Both the position numbers and the translations under genes were made by a program. 64,000 nt of DNA from Oceanobacillus profundus. Its GTDB lineage: Bacteria; Bacillota; Bacilli; Bacillales; Amphibacillaceae. Positions within the stretch are counted from its first letter, which is position 1; the number at the start of each line of letters is the position of its first letter. Of this stretch, positions 44,110 to 53,888 are shown piece by piece. The DNA is taken from assembly GCF_003515705.1 (NCBI RefSeq), contig NZ_QWEH01000002.1:62001-126000 (forward strand), written 5' to 3'. The notes below the pieces were generated by a model. It did no database searches, was not told the origin of the DNA, and saw nothing but the letters and a program-made list of their open reading frames with translations.

Positions 44110-45218
44110 TTGGTATTTTACTAGCAAAGTTTAAAATGTTCTTAAGGAATCCATGGACGTTTTTGCTCTTTACAGGAATGTCCATCGGCTTCGCGCTTAT
44201 AATAGGTGGCAGTGGGCTAACGACAATTAGTGTCCCTGTTTATTCTGAGGATGCAGCGATACAGCAATCGTTTATTAGTAAAAAGCTAGAAGAATCAGAA
44301 GCATTTACATTTAATTGGGTGACAGAAAACGAATTAAAAGAGGAAATCTCAGCTGGCAGAGCAGAGATGGGAGTTATTCTTCTAGAGGACGATTATCGTT
44401 TCATCATTGGCGTAGATTCTCCTAATCGTTCCATGCTTGAACAGACAGTTAGGGCTGCCTACACAGAAAAACTCCAGCAGGAAAATAATTTAGCAGCAGC
44501 TGATGCAGCAACAGATGCAGAGAAGGAAAAAGTTCTAGAAAACTTACAGGACACAATGAAATCTCCTGTATTCGAAATCAATAGAAGCAGTTTTAGAAGT
44601 TCAGATGCTATTATCTACGATGATACGTTTCATAGGTTATTCGGTTTTACGTTGTTTTTTGTTATTTATACAATCGCCTATAATGTACTGCCTATATTAG
44701 TCGAGAAGAAGGATGGATTATGGGATAGAATTATCCTTTCGCCAGTAAAGAAATGGGAAATGTATGTTGCAAATCTAGTTTATAGTTTTTTTGAGGGGTA
44801 TTTACAAGTCCTCATTATCTTTCTCATTTTCCGCTATTGGGTCGGAGTCGACTTCCATGGCAGGTTCTTAGAAACCTTACTCGTTCTTATTCCGTATGTG
44901 TTTTCAATTGTCGCATTATCGATTTTCATAACGGCATTGGTGAAAAATGCTCAAGCATTTAACGCAATCATTCCAATTATCTCCGTGAGTATGGCGATGA
45001 TTGGTGGTGCCTATTGGCCAATTGAAATTGTTGAATCTGAGTTTTTGCTTGCATTATCGAAAATCAATCCGCTCACTTACGGTATGGAAGTATTAAATGG
45101 AATTGCTGTTTATGGTTATCCTTTAGAGCAAGTATTGTTTCCAATCAGTATTTTACTTTTAATGGGAGTTGTCCTGATGGGAGTGGGGATTCACTTGATG
45201 GAAAGGCGTCATGTTTAG
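44106..45218 (+). CDS. ABC-2 type permease (LnrN/YfiN-like)
   Basis: This 370-residue permease has the same layout as its neighbour: an N-terminal helix (LRNPWTFLLFTGMSIGFALII), an outside domain up to about residue 175, and a C-terminal membrane block with NAQAFNAIIPIISVSMAMIGGAYWPIEI near residue 280. It overlaps the preceding gene (ATGA) and ends the exporter operon. The closest arrangement known to me is lnrLMN of B. subtilis (linearmycin resistance). Confidence 0.88.
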   Translation: MIGILLAKFKMFLRNPWTFLLFTGMSIGFALIIGGSGLTTISVPVYSEDAAIQQSFISKKLEESEAFTFNWVTENELKEEISAGRAEMGVILLEDDYRFIIGVDSPNRSMLEQTVRAAYTEKLQQENNLAAADAATDAEKEKVLENLQDTMKSPVFEINRSSFRSSDAIIYDDTFHRLFGFTLFFVIYTIAYNVLPILVEKKDGLWDRIILSPVKKWEMYVANLVYSFFEGYLQVLIIFLIFRYWVGVDFHGRFLETLLVLIPYVFSIVALSIFITALVKNAQAFNAIIPIISVSMAMIGGAYWPIEIVESEFLLALSKINPLTYGMEVLNGIAVYGYPLEQVLFPISILLLMGVVLMGVGIHLMERRHV

Positions 45219-45346
45219 TTGGATAGGAAGCAGGAAGTTTGTCACATACAAGTTTGAGATTGTTTTCAGTCTATAGTCTCTAATACCCCTCAAATTTTGG
45301 GAACAATTACGAATAATATAGTATGAACTGTAATAAGAATAAATAG

Positions 45347-45379
45347 TTAGATTCCGAGTATTATGTGCTCGGAATCTAA
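45347..45379. repeat. Perfect 12-bp inverted repeat before the TPR-dynamin gene
   Basis: TTAGATTCCGAG (45347-45358) and CTCGGAATCTAA (45368-45379) are exact reverse complements. No T tract follows, so it may be an operator or a weak terminator for the exporter operon. Confidence 0.55.
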
Positions 45380-45431
45380 TTCATGTACTTCTATAAAAGG
45401 TTGTTCAATAAAAATAGTACGGGGGATAAAG

Positions 45432-48164
45432 ATGACATTAGAGAAGCAACTAATTAATAAGTGCTATTATAAAACACTTACGGAAGGCAGTGGAAATGAG
45501 CATCCAATAAAGGTTTTGGGAGAATTGTCTATTCTTGAGCAACAGAAGGAAGTGAACGATTTATCCTATATCCGCTTTGCTCAGGGAGAGGTATATTTTG
45601 AAAATAAAGATTACGAAACGGCGATTTTTAAATGGGGAAATATTCATAATGAGCTAATGCCATGGGCGCAGAAAAATATTGCAGATGCAAATTTCGAACT
45701 GGAATTTCTTGAAATTGCGGAGGAATATTATAAACTTGTTGAAACCGATTCGGATGATTTAAAAGTAGAGGTGCTCTTGCAGCTATTTTCATTATACATA
45801 CAACGTGACAAACTTGAACTGGCAGCTGATTCAATAAAGAACGCAGTTGAATTAGACCCGGATTACCCGAATGTAACCGATATGGCGCGTACATTCTTTG
45901 AGGAACAACAGGACTTTGCGAGCGGAGTTGAGTTAGCTGTAGCAGAGGCAACCCGAACAGAGTCTCTATTTTGGTTTGAGGTTTTGGAGGAGTATGTGAA
46001 AGATGGGCATACAACAGCAATAGCTCCAGCGTATTTTCGGGAATTATTAATGACCTTGTATTTGGTCAATCAAGTGCGTTTCGAAAGTCTTGTTGCAGCG
46101 CTTTGGGAAAGTTACAAACAGAATGATTTGTATTTCCAATGGCTGAAGGAGATTAACTATCTTCTGTTAGATATAAATCCAAGACGATCCTTGAATTGGC
46201 AAGAGCTTTCGAAGCAATATAAAGAAGCATATCTGGAATTAATGAATGGTACTTATTTAATAAAGGATGTGTCTGAGTATATACCTTTCCACTTAACCAA
46301 TTGGATGAAAATAGCTACTGGTTCTGATACACTGGCGGCTGCATCGGCTGTGTTAGCATGGAATGAGCTGTTTCCTTTGTTGATGGAAGATTCGGTAGTA
46401 AGTGAAGCGGAGGGCTTGGTGAGCCAGTCTTATAACAGCAAGCGTATGGGGGACATATTCCTTATTTTCGAATCCATTCGGAAGTGGGCAAATGGTAAGG
46501 GCTTATCCATAGGAGAACGTGCAGAATCGATAATAGATGAGCTGCTTGATTCAAATAACTTTCACCTACTTGTTACAGGTAACGAAGCATCCAGAAAAGC
46601 ATCCATTGTAAATGGATTGCTTGGCAAGGAGATGACTGCGGCTTCCATCACATCTACTGTCTTATTTAAACATGATGATCAAGAAGAAATTCATGTCATT
46701 ACAGACCAAGAAGAAAAAAGAAAACTTGAGCTAGATGACTTCATGCAGATTGCAGAGAATGAACAGACACACATTTGCTGTAAAATGCCAATACCGTTAT
46801 TGGATAAAAATAAAATTGCTTTAATTGATGCGCCGGTACTTGCCGATCAAAGAAAATCCAAAAAAGATGTAATTCCCTATCTTTACTTAGCGGATAGTCT
46901 ATTGTTTGTTCTAAATAGCGACTCCATTTTGACTTATAAAGAAATAGAGACGGCCGTCAAAATTAGGGAGCGTGTACCAGAGCTGCCGATTCATTTTCTC
47001 TTGCATAACATGGAGGAAAGCACGAACAAACTGGAGTCAGTGGAATGGATGGAGAAAACAACATCCTGGATTCATACGTATTTTCCAAATGCTAAGATCC
47101 TCTCCTTCACGCAATTTGAAGAGCATACTAGCCAATTAGAAGCATTTATTCAATCCATTATGAATGGCTACAGCTTGGATGAGGGAAGCGAGCGTAAAAT
47201 TCTTTATTATAGTAAGCAATTGATTAAACTGTTGCCTAAAAAACGACTAGAATTGGAAAATAGCATTATAAATACAATAAAATGGAATGAAGAGATGATC
47301 ACGAAGCTAGATGGTGCAGTTAATCAATTACGTGATACGGAAGAGGAAAAAACCCAGATTATTAAAAGAGATTATACTAAGATAGTGAATAAAGCAAGAC
47401 AAGATTTGATGACAAGTATTCCTGATTTGTTGAAAGATTGCGCTGAATTAATTAAGGAAGACACAAATCTTGAAAATATTCATGTGACGCTGAATGAGGC
47501 AATGAATAAGCGGATCAATAAACATATTGATGAAACAGTATTGCCGAAGTTACATGAAGAAATTCAAATATGGATTGCGAGTAGTGAAGGGGAGTTCAGT
47601 GACTGTTGGGCACTATTAAATGAAACGAGCGTGAGTTTTAATCAGCTATATGACGAAGAAAAGCTAAGTTTGGCCTGTGATTTTAAAGTGTTAGATGATT
47701 GGCGCCGTGATTTGGATCGCATGACGATGCGTAATGTACAATTGGAAAAGTTCGATATCATTAAAGGTTCTGCCTCATCGCAGTTATTTATGAAAAGTGC
47801 AGGAAAATTACTCGGCGCCATTTCACAAAATAAAGGAACGCTGCAAAATAAGTTTAAACAAAGCATTAAAAATAAGGATTACACAAAAGATGCACAATCA
47901 ATTACAAATACGTTCATGCAGCAATTCGAGTTTTTTGGAAAAACACTGGAACGAGATATTACGATATTTTTCACAAACCCTTTTGACGAGCTGAATAGAG
48001 CGATAGAAGAAAACCAACAGGAGATTAAAGCTAATGAGGAGTCGCTTCATGATATGCGAAAAAATCCAGAGGTATATACCGATCCGCTTACACTATTTGA
48101 ATTAAATATTCGTCAATATGAATGGATGAATCATTCGGATGAAAAAGTAGTTGAATATCGTTAA
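45432..48164 (+). CDS. TPR-repeat protein with degenerate dynamin-like GTPase domain
   Basis: The 910-residue protein begins with helical TPR-type repeats (about residues 1-190, e.g. DYETAIFKWGNIHNELMPWA). A P-loop-like HLLVTGNEASRKASIVNGLLG follows near residue 395 and LIDAPVLADQRKSKKDVIPYLYLADSLLFVLN near residue 470. A long helical, coiled-coil C-terminus (about 590-910) resembles bacterial dynamin-like proteins. The P-loop reads GxxxxRKAS, not GxxxxGKS/T, and the DxxG switch is DAPV, so GTP binding or hydrolysis is probably impaired. ATG 45432 has GGGGGATAAAG upstream. It stands alone; a membrane-associated role is inference. Confidence 0.7.
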   Translation: MTLEKQLINKCYYKTLTEGSGNEHPIKVLGELSILEQQKEVNDLSYIRFAQGEVYFENKDYETAIFKWGNIHNELMPWAQKNIADANFELEFLEIAEEYYKLVETDSDDLKVEVLLQLFSLYIQRDKLELAADSIKNAVELDPDYPNVTDMARTFFEEQQDFASGVELAVAEATRTESLFWFEVLEEYVKDGHTTAIAPAYFRELLMTLYLVNQVRFESLVAALWESYKQNDLYFQWLKEINYLLLDINPRRSLNWQELSKQYKEAYLELMNGTYLIKDVSEYIPFHLTNWMKIATGSDTLAAASAVLAWNELFPLLMEDSVVSEAEGLVSQSYNSKRMGDIFLIFESIRKWANGKGLSIGERAESIIDELLDSNNFHLLVTGNEASRKASIVNGLLGKEMTAASITSTVLFKHDDQEEIHVITDQEEKRKLELDDFMQIAENEQTHICCKMPIPLLDKNKIALIDAPVLADQRKSKKDVIPYLYLADSLLFVLNSDSILTYKEIETAVKIRERVPELPIHFLLHNMEESTNKLESVEWMEKTTSWIHTYFPNAKILSFTQFEEHTSQLEAFIQSIMNGYSLDEGSERKILYYSKQLIKLLPKKRLELENSIINTIKWNEEMITKLDGAVNQLRDTEEEKTQIIKRDYTKIVNKARQDLMTSIPDLLKDCAELIKEDTNLENIHVTLNEAMNKRINKHIDETVLPKLHEEIQIWIASSEGEFSDCWALLNETSVSFNQLYDEEKLSLACDFKVLDDWRRDLDRMTMRNVQLEKFDIIKGSASSQLFMKSAGKLLGAISQNKGTLQNKFKQSIKNKDYTKDAQSITNTFMQQFEFFGKTLERDITIFFTNPFDELNRAIEENQQEIKANEESLHDMRKNPEVYTDPLTLFELNIRQYEWMNHSDEKVVEYR

Positions 48165-48182
48165 GCTTTTTATGCATTAAAC

Positions 48183-48226
48183 ATAACGCATGGGATTTCC
48201 AATGTTGGATATCTTATGCGTTATTT
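48183..48226 (+). terminator. Hairpin after the TPR-dynamin gene
   Basis: ATAACGCAT (48183-48191) pairs with ATGCGTTAT (48215-48223) followed by TTT. The remaining 48227-48455 shows only AT-rich promoter-type sequence. Confidence 0.55.
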
Positions 48227-48455
48227 TGCCTATTCATAGTGTTGCAGCTCATGAAACAGGCTATTATCAATCTGGATATTTACAAACTATAAGACGCACA
48301 ACCGAAGGCGTACCAATATATGGTTATTCCATTACGAGAATTTTCTAGTATAATAGTCTTATAGTGCCTATTCAAAAAGGAGGATATATATTACAAAGTG
48401 AATTTCCATCCTTGTTTTGAACTTGTATATAGATAGAATCGAAAGGAGCGTTCGT

Positions 48456-49415
48456 GTGAAGTGGAAGAAACATTGGAAGAAAATTGTAACAGGAATCATT
48501 GTGATTCTGTTGATTATAGATGCTCTGGCAGGTTTATTCTTTTATAATCTGGTCATTGAACGAAATGTAAAAGATTTTTTAAATGGCAATGCGGACTTGG
48601 AAGTATCTGCGGATACGATGGATGTTTTGCTTGCTGGGAATTGGCGTGATTGGTCGCGTGAGCAGGATTTTGAAATATGGGAAATGGAATCCCATGATGA
48701 TCTGTCCTTGAAAGGCTATTATTTAGAGGCAAAGAAACCAACCAATAAAACAGTAGTATTTGCCCATGGCTACCTTGGTCTCGCAACGGACATGTCCTTA
48801 TTTGGCGAATACTATTATGAAGAACTTGGCTATAATATGTTTACGCCAGATTTACGAGGTCACGGAGAAAGCGAAGGCGACTATATTGGCTTTGGCTGGC
48901 ATGATCGAATGGATTTAGTTGACTGGATTGATAGAATCATTGCAGAACTTGGAACGGATACTGAAATCGTCCTTCATGGCATTTCCATGGGGGCAGCTGC
49001 GGTATTGATGGCTAGTGGGGAAGAGCTCCCGAGTAATGTCAAGGCAATTGTTGCCGATAGTCCATATACGTCAGTGAATGATTTATTTGCCTATCAGCTT
49101 GACCGGATGTTTCACTTACCTGCATTTCCGATATTGCCAGCGACCAGCCTTGTTACGAATATAAGAGCTGGTTACACATTAAAAGAAGCTTCCGCGCTGG
49201 AGCAGGTGCAAAAAGCAGAGATTCCTATCCTTTATATTCATGGAAAAAGTGATACCTTTGTACCAACAAGAATGACGAAAGATCTATATGAAAATACAAA
49301 TAGTGATGCTGAGATTCATCTTTATGATGATGCAAATCATGGGGAGTCTTTTGTTAAACATCGAGATTCATATATTGCAGTATTAAATTCATTTTTAGAT
49401 CAATATATTCCATAA
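48456..49415 (+). CDS. Membrane-anchored alpha/beta hydrolase
   Basis: An N-terminal membrane anchor (IVTGIIVILLIIDALAGLFF, about residues 9-28) precedes an alpha/beta-hydrolase domain. The oxyanion strand is FAHGYLG near residue 104, the nucleophile elbow GISMGAA near residue 180, with Asp in IHGKSDTFVP near residue 264 and His in ANHGESF near residue 298 completing the triad. It resembles bacillary YqkD/prolyl-oligopeptidase-like hydrolases. I choose GTG 48456 (319 aa) since AAAGGAG is seven bases before it. Substrate unknown. Confidence 0.87.
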   Translation: MKWKKHWKKIVTGIIVILLIIDALAGLFFYNLVIERNVKDFLNGNADLEVSADTMDVLLAGNWRDWSREQDFEIWEMESHDDLSLKGYYLEAKKPTNKTVVFAHGYLGLATDMSLFGEYYYEELGYNMFTPDLRGHGESEGDYIGFGWHDRMDLVDWIDRIIAELGTDTEIVLHGISMGAAAVLMASGEELPSNVKAIVADSPYTSVNDLFAYQLDRMFHLPAFPILPATSLVTNIRAGYTLKEASALEQVQKAEIPILYIHGKSDTFVPTRMTKDLYENTNSDAEIHLYDDANHGESFVKHRDSYIAVLNSFLDQYIP

Positions 49416-49449
49416 AAAAGAGGTTCTTCATAACGAGGACCTCTTTTTT
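49414..49449. terminator. Bidirectional-type terminator after the hydrolase gene
   Basis: AAAAAAGAGGTTCT pairs with AGGACCTCTTTTTT, a 14-bp stem with A and T flanks. Confidence 0.9.
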
Positions 49450-49537
49450 TATGCATTCTATATACGTTTAATATAAAAAGATTTAAGGTATTTATAAAAA
49501 TAAATGTATATTTATTAATATTTTTTTATAAATATAC

Positions 49538-49579
49538 TTGCATAAAGATCGCGGTATAACTATAATAATGAATAATTCA
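49538..49579 (+). promoter_or_regulatory. Promoter and ArgR-type operator of the arg-car operon
   Basis: TTGCAT (49538-49543) and TATAAT (49561-49566) are exactly 17 bases apart. TGAATAATTCA, a perfect palindrome at 49569-49579, overlaps the expected start of transcription and matches ARG-box half-sites (TGAAT/ATTCA). AT-rich ATAAATGTATATTTAT at about 49500-49515 could be a second, upstream box. ArgR repression by arginine is inferred. Confidence 0.7.
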
Positions 49580-49603
49580 AACTATATGAAGGAGCGGAAT
49601 TAA

Positions 49604-50644
49604 TTGAAGAAAGTAGCAATTATTGGTGGAACAGGTTATGGAGCAATTGAGTTAATCAGGCTGTTGCAGTTGCATGAAAAAATGCATGTAAAGAAAGTTA
49701 TTTCCCATTCTCAGCATGGAGATTCGCTTGCTTCCATTTATCCACATTTGACGGATTTTATTGAAGAACCAATGGATGAGCTGCAAATTGATAAGCTCGA
49801 AGAAGAAGTTGATATTGTGTTTTTTGCAACACCAGCTGGGGTGGCTAAAGATATTCTGCCACAGTTATCTAATTCAAAATTACAATGTATTGATCTTTCG
49901 GGTGATTTGCGTTTAAGTTCTCCAACGGAATATGAAACTTGGTACGGAAAAGAAGCTGCACCACAGGAATTACTGGACCAAGCGGTTTATGGCTTATCTG
50001 AGCTTTATGCGGAAGAAATTAAACAGGCAAGCGTTATCTCTAACCCTGGATGTTTTCCAACATCGGCTTTGCTCGGCTTAGCGCCAGCACTGGAGCATCA
50101 GATTATATCACCACAAGGAATTAGTATTGATGGAAAGACCGGCATATCCGGTGCAGGAAGAACACCGACAGCTAAAACACATTTTTCAGAGACAAATGAA
50201 AATGTTACGCCGTATAAAATCGGACAGCATCAGCATATTCCGGAAATTGAACAGTACCTATCGGATAAAGCAAAGACGCCAATTGACGTAGCTTTTGCAA
50301 CACATCTTATTCCCATGACAAGAGGCTTAATTTGTACCATGTATGGGCAATTGGTGAGGGAGACAACAACAGAAGAATTGCTTGAAATCTATCAATCTTA
50401 TTACGAAAACAATCCATTTGTAAGAATACGAGAAGCGGGAGTTTTTCCTGCAACAAAGGATGTGTATGCAAGTAATTTTTGCGATATTGGAATTCATGTG
50501 GATCAGCGCAGTAATCAAATTATTATCGCTGCAGCAATTGATAATTTGGTTAAGGGAGCTGCAGGGCAAGCAATCCAAAATGCGAATTTGATGAATGGCT
50601 GGGAAGAGACAATGGGATTACACACAATACCGGTTTATCCATAG
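49604..50644 (+). CDS. argC: N-acetyl-gamma-glutamyl-phosphate reductase
   Basis: ArgC reduces N-acetylglutamyl phosphate to the semialdehyde with NADPH, step three of arginine synthesis. The 346-residue protein begins KKVAIIGGTGYGAIELIRLL (dinucleotide site) and has the catalytic cysteine in SNPGCFPTSALLGLAP near residue 147. A conserved HQHIPEIEQ near residue 208 follows. TTG 49604 is the start, with AAGGAGCGGAATTAA upstream. It is the first gene of argCJBD-carAB. Confidence 0.95.
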   Translation: MKKVAIIGGTGYGAIELIRLLQLHEKMHVKKVISHSQHGDSLASIYPHLTDFIEEPMDELQIDKLEEEVDIVFFATPAGVAKDILPQLSNSKLQCIDLSGDLRLSSPTEYETWYGKEAAPQELLDQAVYGLSELYAEEIKQASVISNPGCFPTSALLGLAPALEHQIISPQGISIDGKTGISGAGRTPTAKTHFSETNENVTPYKIGQHQHIPEIEQYLSDKAKTPIDVAFATHLIPMTRGLICTMYGQLVRETTTEELLEIYQSYYENNPFVRIREAGVFPATKDVYASNFCDIGIHVDQRSNQIIIAAAIDNLVKGAAGQAIQNANLMNGWEETMGLHTIPVYP

Positions 50645-50656
50645 GAGGCGGAAAAT

Positions 50657-51877
50657 ATGACAATTACAATTGAAAGCAAGCTGCAAGTATTAAAAAACGG
50701 GCATGTTACAAGTCCAAAAGGGTTTACAGCAGGTGGTGTACATTGTGGCCTTCGCAAAACAAAGCTGGATTTCGGATGGATTCATTCAGATAATCCAGCT
50801 GCAGCTGCTGGTGTGTATACCTTAAACTCCTTCCAGGCAGCTCCATTAAAGGTGACGAAAGAAAGCATTGAAAAAGAGCAGCTTATTCAAACGATAGTTG
50901 TTAATTCGGCAAATGCTAATGCTTGCACGGGAGAGCAGGGGTATAAGGATGCACTGGAAACACAGCGTAAAACAGCAGAAAAAATGGGAGTTGCGACCCG
51001 TCATGTTGCTGTAGCATCAACTGGAGTTATAGGTGTACCACTGCCAATGGAAAAAATGAAAGCTGGCATTGAATTGATGGATAATCAGCATAGCCCGGAG
51101 AAGTTCGAACAAGCGATTTTAACCACGGATACCGTAACAAAACATATTGCCGTTCAATTGGAAATAGATGGACAAAAAATAACGATTGGTGGAGCGGCAA
51201 AGGGATCAGGAATGATCCATCCGAACATGGCGACGATGCTTTCATTTATTACGACAGATGCTGCTGTGGAAGCTGCTAGTTTACAAGAGGCACTGCGTGA
51301 AGTGACGGATCAGTCATTTAACATGATTACAGTCGACGGAGATTGCAGTACCAATGATATGGTATTAGTGCTCGCGAATGGCAAGCAAAATAACAATCTA
51401 CTGAATGACCTGCACCCAGAGTGGCAATTATTTAAACAGGCGCTGCAATTTGTCAGTAAAGAGCTCGCAAAGATGATTGCTCGAGACGGAGAGGGTGCAA
51501 CGAAGCTCATTGAAGTTCAAGTCAGTGGAGCTTCAACGGCAACAGCAGCCGGTCAGGTAGCAAAAGCAATTATTTCTTCTAATCTTGTAAAAGCAGCCGT
51601 TTATGGTGCAGACCCGAATTGGGGGCGAATTGTTTGTGCGATTGGCTACAGTGAACAGCCACTCGACCCGCAAAAGGTATGTGTCTCCTTAGGTGATATC
51701 GAGGTAGTAAGGAACGGGCTCCCAATAGATTTTGATGAAGCAGAAGGAGAACTCTATCTTGGCAATGAAACGGTCGTTTTAAAAATTGACTTGCAAAATG
51801 GACCACATGAAGCAACAGCATGGGGCTGTGATTTAACGTATGACTACGTCAAAATAAATGCTTCTTATCGAACGTGA
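50657..51877 (+). CDS. argJ: Bifunctional glutamate N-acetyltransferase / amino-acid acetyltransferase
   Basis: ArgJ transfers acetyl from N-acetylornithine to glutamate, recycling the acetyl group. The self-cleavage motif is [18 protein letters not shown] near residue 186, where the threonine of MATMLS becomes the nucleophile of the beta chain. [15 protein letters not shown] near residue 75 and [16 protein letters not shown] near residue 315 are also typical. Length 406 is normal. It follows argC by 12 bases behind AGGAGG. Confidence 0.95.
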   Translation: MTITIESKLQVLKNGHVTSPKGFTAGGVHCGLRKTKLDFGWIHSDNPAAAAGVYTLNSFQAAPLKVTKESIEKEQLIQTIVVNSANANACTGEQGYKDALETQRKTAEKMGVATRHVAVASTGVIGVPLPMEKMKAGIELMDNQHSPEKFEQAILTTDTVTKHIAVQLEIDGQKITIGGAAKGSGMIHPNMATMLSFITTDAAVEAASLQEALREVTDQSFNMITVDGDCSTNDMVLVLANGKQNNNLLNDLHPEWQLFKQALQFVSKELAKMIARDGEGATKLIEVQVSGASTATAAGQVAKAIISSNLVKAAVYGADPNWGRIVCAIGYSEQPLDPQKVCVSLGDIEVVRNGLPIDFDEAEGELYLGNETVVLKIDLQNGPHEATAWGCDLTYDYVKINASYRT

Positions 51878-51886
51878 GGTGTAGTA

Positions 51887-52693
51887 ATGAATATTCTTGT
51901 TTTGAAAATGGGTGGCAGTGTATTAGCAAAGCTTCCGGACTCCTTTTATGAAACGGTTGTAGCTTTAAAGAAACAGAACATATGTGAGCCGGTTATTGTT
52001 CATGGTGGTGGTCCAGAAATTAATCAAGCATTAAAAGAACTTCATGTTGAGAGTAAATTTGTGGATGGTTTACGTGTAACGACGAAGGAAGTATTGGATG
52101 TTGCTGAGATGGTAATGAGCGGTTCGATTAATAAGAAAATCGTAGCTAATTTGCAAAAACAAGGTGGTACAGCAATTGGCATGAGCGGTGTCGATTGTAA
52201 GCTTCTGCAGGCGGAGCCTATTGATGCGGCAGGGAAGTTCGGCTTAGTCGGTCAGGTAAAAGAAGTAAATGTGTCGTGGCTTGAAACAATCATGGAGCAT
52301 GGAGCGATTCCAGTTATTTCACCGATTAGTATCGATGCAGCTGGTGAGCGTTTAAATATTAATGGGGATATGGCAGCAGCAGCCGTTGCCGAAGCATTAA
52401 AAGCAAAGCTAGCGTTAATCAGTGATATTCCGGGAGTAATGGAGAACATATCTGGAAAAGAGATCGTACATGGGCAATTAACGAAAGTCGAGATTGAAGA
52501 AAAAATTGCTTCGGGAGTTATTTATGGTGGGATGATTCCTAAAGTTCTCTCTGCCTTAAAGGGTTTATCTGGAGGAATCAAGGAGTCAGTTATTTTAAAT
52601 GGCTTAGCACCAGAAGATATCAAAAAGTATATCGAAGGAAAACAAGCAGGAACGAAAGTAGTCATGAAAAAGGAGGAAGAGCAACATGTCTGA
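51887..52693 (+). CDS. argB: N-acetylglutamate kinase
   Basis: ArgB phosphorylates N-acetylglutamate. The amino-acid kinase fold shows VLKMGGSVL at the N-terminus, VIVHGGGPEINQALKEL near residue 37, FVDGLRVTTKEVLDVAEMVMSG near residue 62, and NINGDMAAAAVAEALKAKLALISDIPGV near residue 152. The 268-residue length is typical of bacillary forms. It lies nine bases after argJ and overlaps argD by eight bases. Confidence 0.95.
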   Translation: MNILVLKMGGSVLAKLPDSFYETVVALKKQNICEPVIVHGGGPEINQALKELHVESKFVDGLRVTTKEVLDVAEMVMSGSINKKIVANLQKQGGTAIGMSGVDCKLLQAEPIDAAGKFGLVGQVKEVNVSWLETIMEHGAIPVISPISIDAAGERLNINGDMAAAAVAEALKAKLALISDIPGVMENISGKEIVHGQLTKVEIEEKIASGVIYGGMIPKVLSALKGLSGGIKESVILNGLAPEDIKKYIEGKQAGTKVVMKKEEEQHV

Positions 52694-53888
52694 AGCTATG
52701 ATTCAACAAACAAACCATTCTGTAATGCATACATATCAACGCTTTCCACTATCAATTGCAAAGGGGAAGGGAAGTTATGTCTGGGATCAAGATGGAAATA
52801 AATATTTAGATTATACTTCTGGCATTGCGACGTGTAATTTAGGCCATGTTCCGGATTCCGTTCATCAAAAGTTAAGTAATCAGCTTGATAATCTATGGCA
52901 CTGCTCGAACTTATATGAAATTCCAACGCAAAATGAGCTTGCAGCGTTATTAACAGAAAACAGCTGCTTTGATCGTGTGTTTTTTTGCAATAGTGGAGCA
53001 GAAGCAAACGAGGCAGCTATTAAATTTGCTAAAAAATACGCAAAGGATAAAGGTTACACCGAGCGTACGGAAATTGTCACATTCCATCAATCGTTTCACG
53101 GTCGTACTGGGTCGACGATGGCGGCAACTGCACAGGAAAAAATCCATCAAGGATTTACTCCCTTAACACCAGGATTCAGATATTTAACGCTAAACGAGGA
53201 TAAAGCACTTGAATCCGTGAATAATGGAACAACTGCAGCTGTTTTACTTGAGCTTATTCAAGGAGAAGGCGGTATAAATGCAGTAGAACAAGTCTGGATT
53301 GAAAAGCTATCTGCAATTTGTAAGGAAGCCGACATTTTATTAATGGTGGATGAGGTGCAAACTGGCGCAGGTCGTACAGGGACATTATTTGCTTATGAGC
53401 AGTTTGGGATTGAACCAGACGTCATGACATCAGCTAAAGGACTTGGATCTGGTTTCCCAATTGGAGCGATGTTAGCGAAAAAAGAATGTGCTAGTACATT
53501 TAGTCCAGGGACACATGGTAGCACATTTGGAGGAAATCCATTAGCAGCAACTGCTGGTATTGCAACAATAGAAACGATACTTAAACAAAATATTTTAGAA
53601 CAGGTTAAAGTGAATAGCAGCTGGCTGCAAGAACAGTTGGAAGCATTGCAAGCGAAAGAAGAAGTAATGGTTAGTGTGAAAGGAATTGGATTTTTAATTG
53701 GTGTTGAATTAAAGGAAGAGGCTAACTTTTTTATTAAAGCATTCCGTGAAAAGGGAATTCTCGTTTTATCTGCTGGTTCGCACGTATTGCGTATTTTACC
53801 TCCATTAACAACGACAAAAGCAGAATTGACCCAATTTATCGAAGTATTTAAAGAGGTACTAGTAGAGATGAAGGGAACTACAGTATGA
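52686..53888 (+). CDS. argD: Acetylornithine aminotransferase
   Basis: ArgD is a class-III PLP aminotransferase that makes N-acetylornithine from the semialdehyde and glutamate. The 400-residue protein shows VFFCNSGAEANEAAIKFA near residue 98, MVDEVQTGAGRTGTLFAYE near residue 221, the PLP lysine in DVMTSAKGLGSGFPIGAML near residue 253, and HGSTFGGNPLAATAG near residue 279. Its stop overlaps the carA start (ATGA), linking arginine and carbamoyl-phosphate synthesis. Confidence 0.95.
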   Translation: MSEAMIQQTNHSVMHTYQRFPLSIAKGKGSYVWDQDGNKYLDYTSGIATCNLGHVPDSVHQKLSNQLDNLWHCSNLYEIPTQNELAALLTENSCFDRVFFCNSGAEANEAAIKFAKKYAKDKGYTERTEIVTFHQSFHGRTGSTMAATAQEKIHQGFTPLTPGFRYLTLNEDKALESVNNGTTAAVLLELIQGEGGINAVEQVWIEKLSAICKEADILLMVDEVQTGAGRTGTLFAYEQFGIEPDVMTSAKGLGSGFPIGAMLAKKECASTFSPGTHGSTFGGNPLAATAGIATIETILKQNILEQVKVNSSWLQEQLEALQAKEEVMVSVKGIGFLIGVELKEEANFFIKAFREKGILVLSAGSHVLRILPPLTTTKAELTQFIEVFKEVLVEMKGTTV

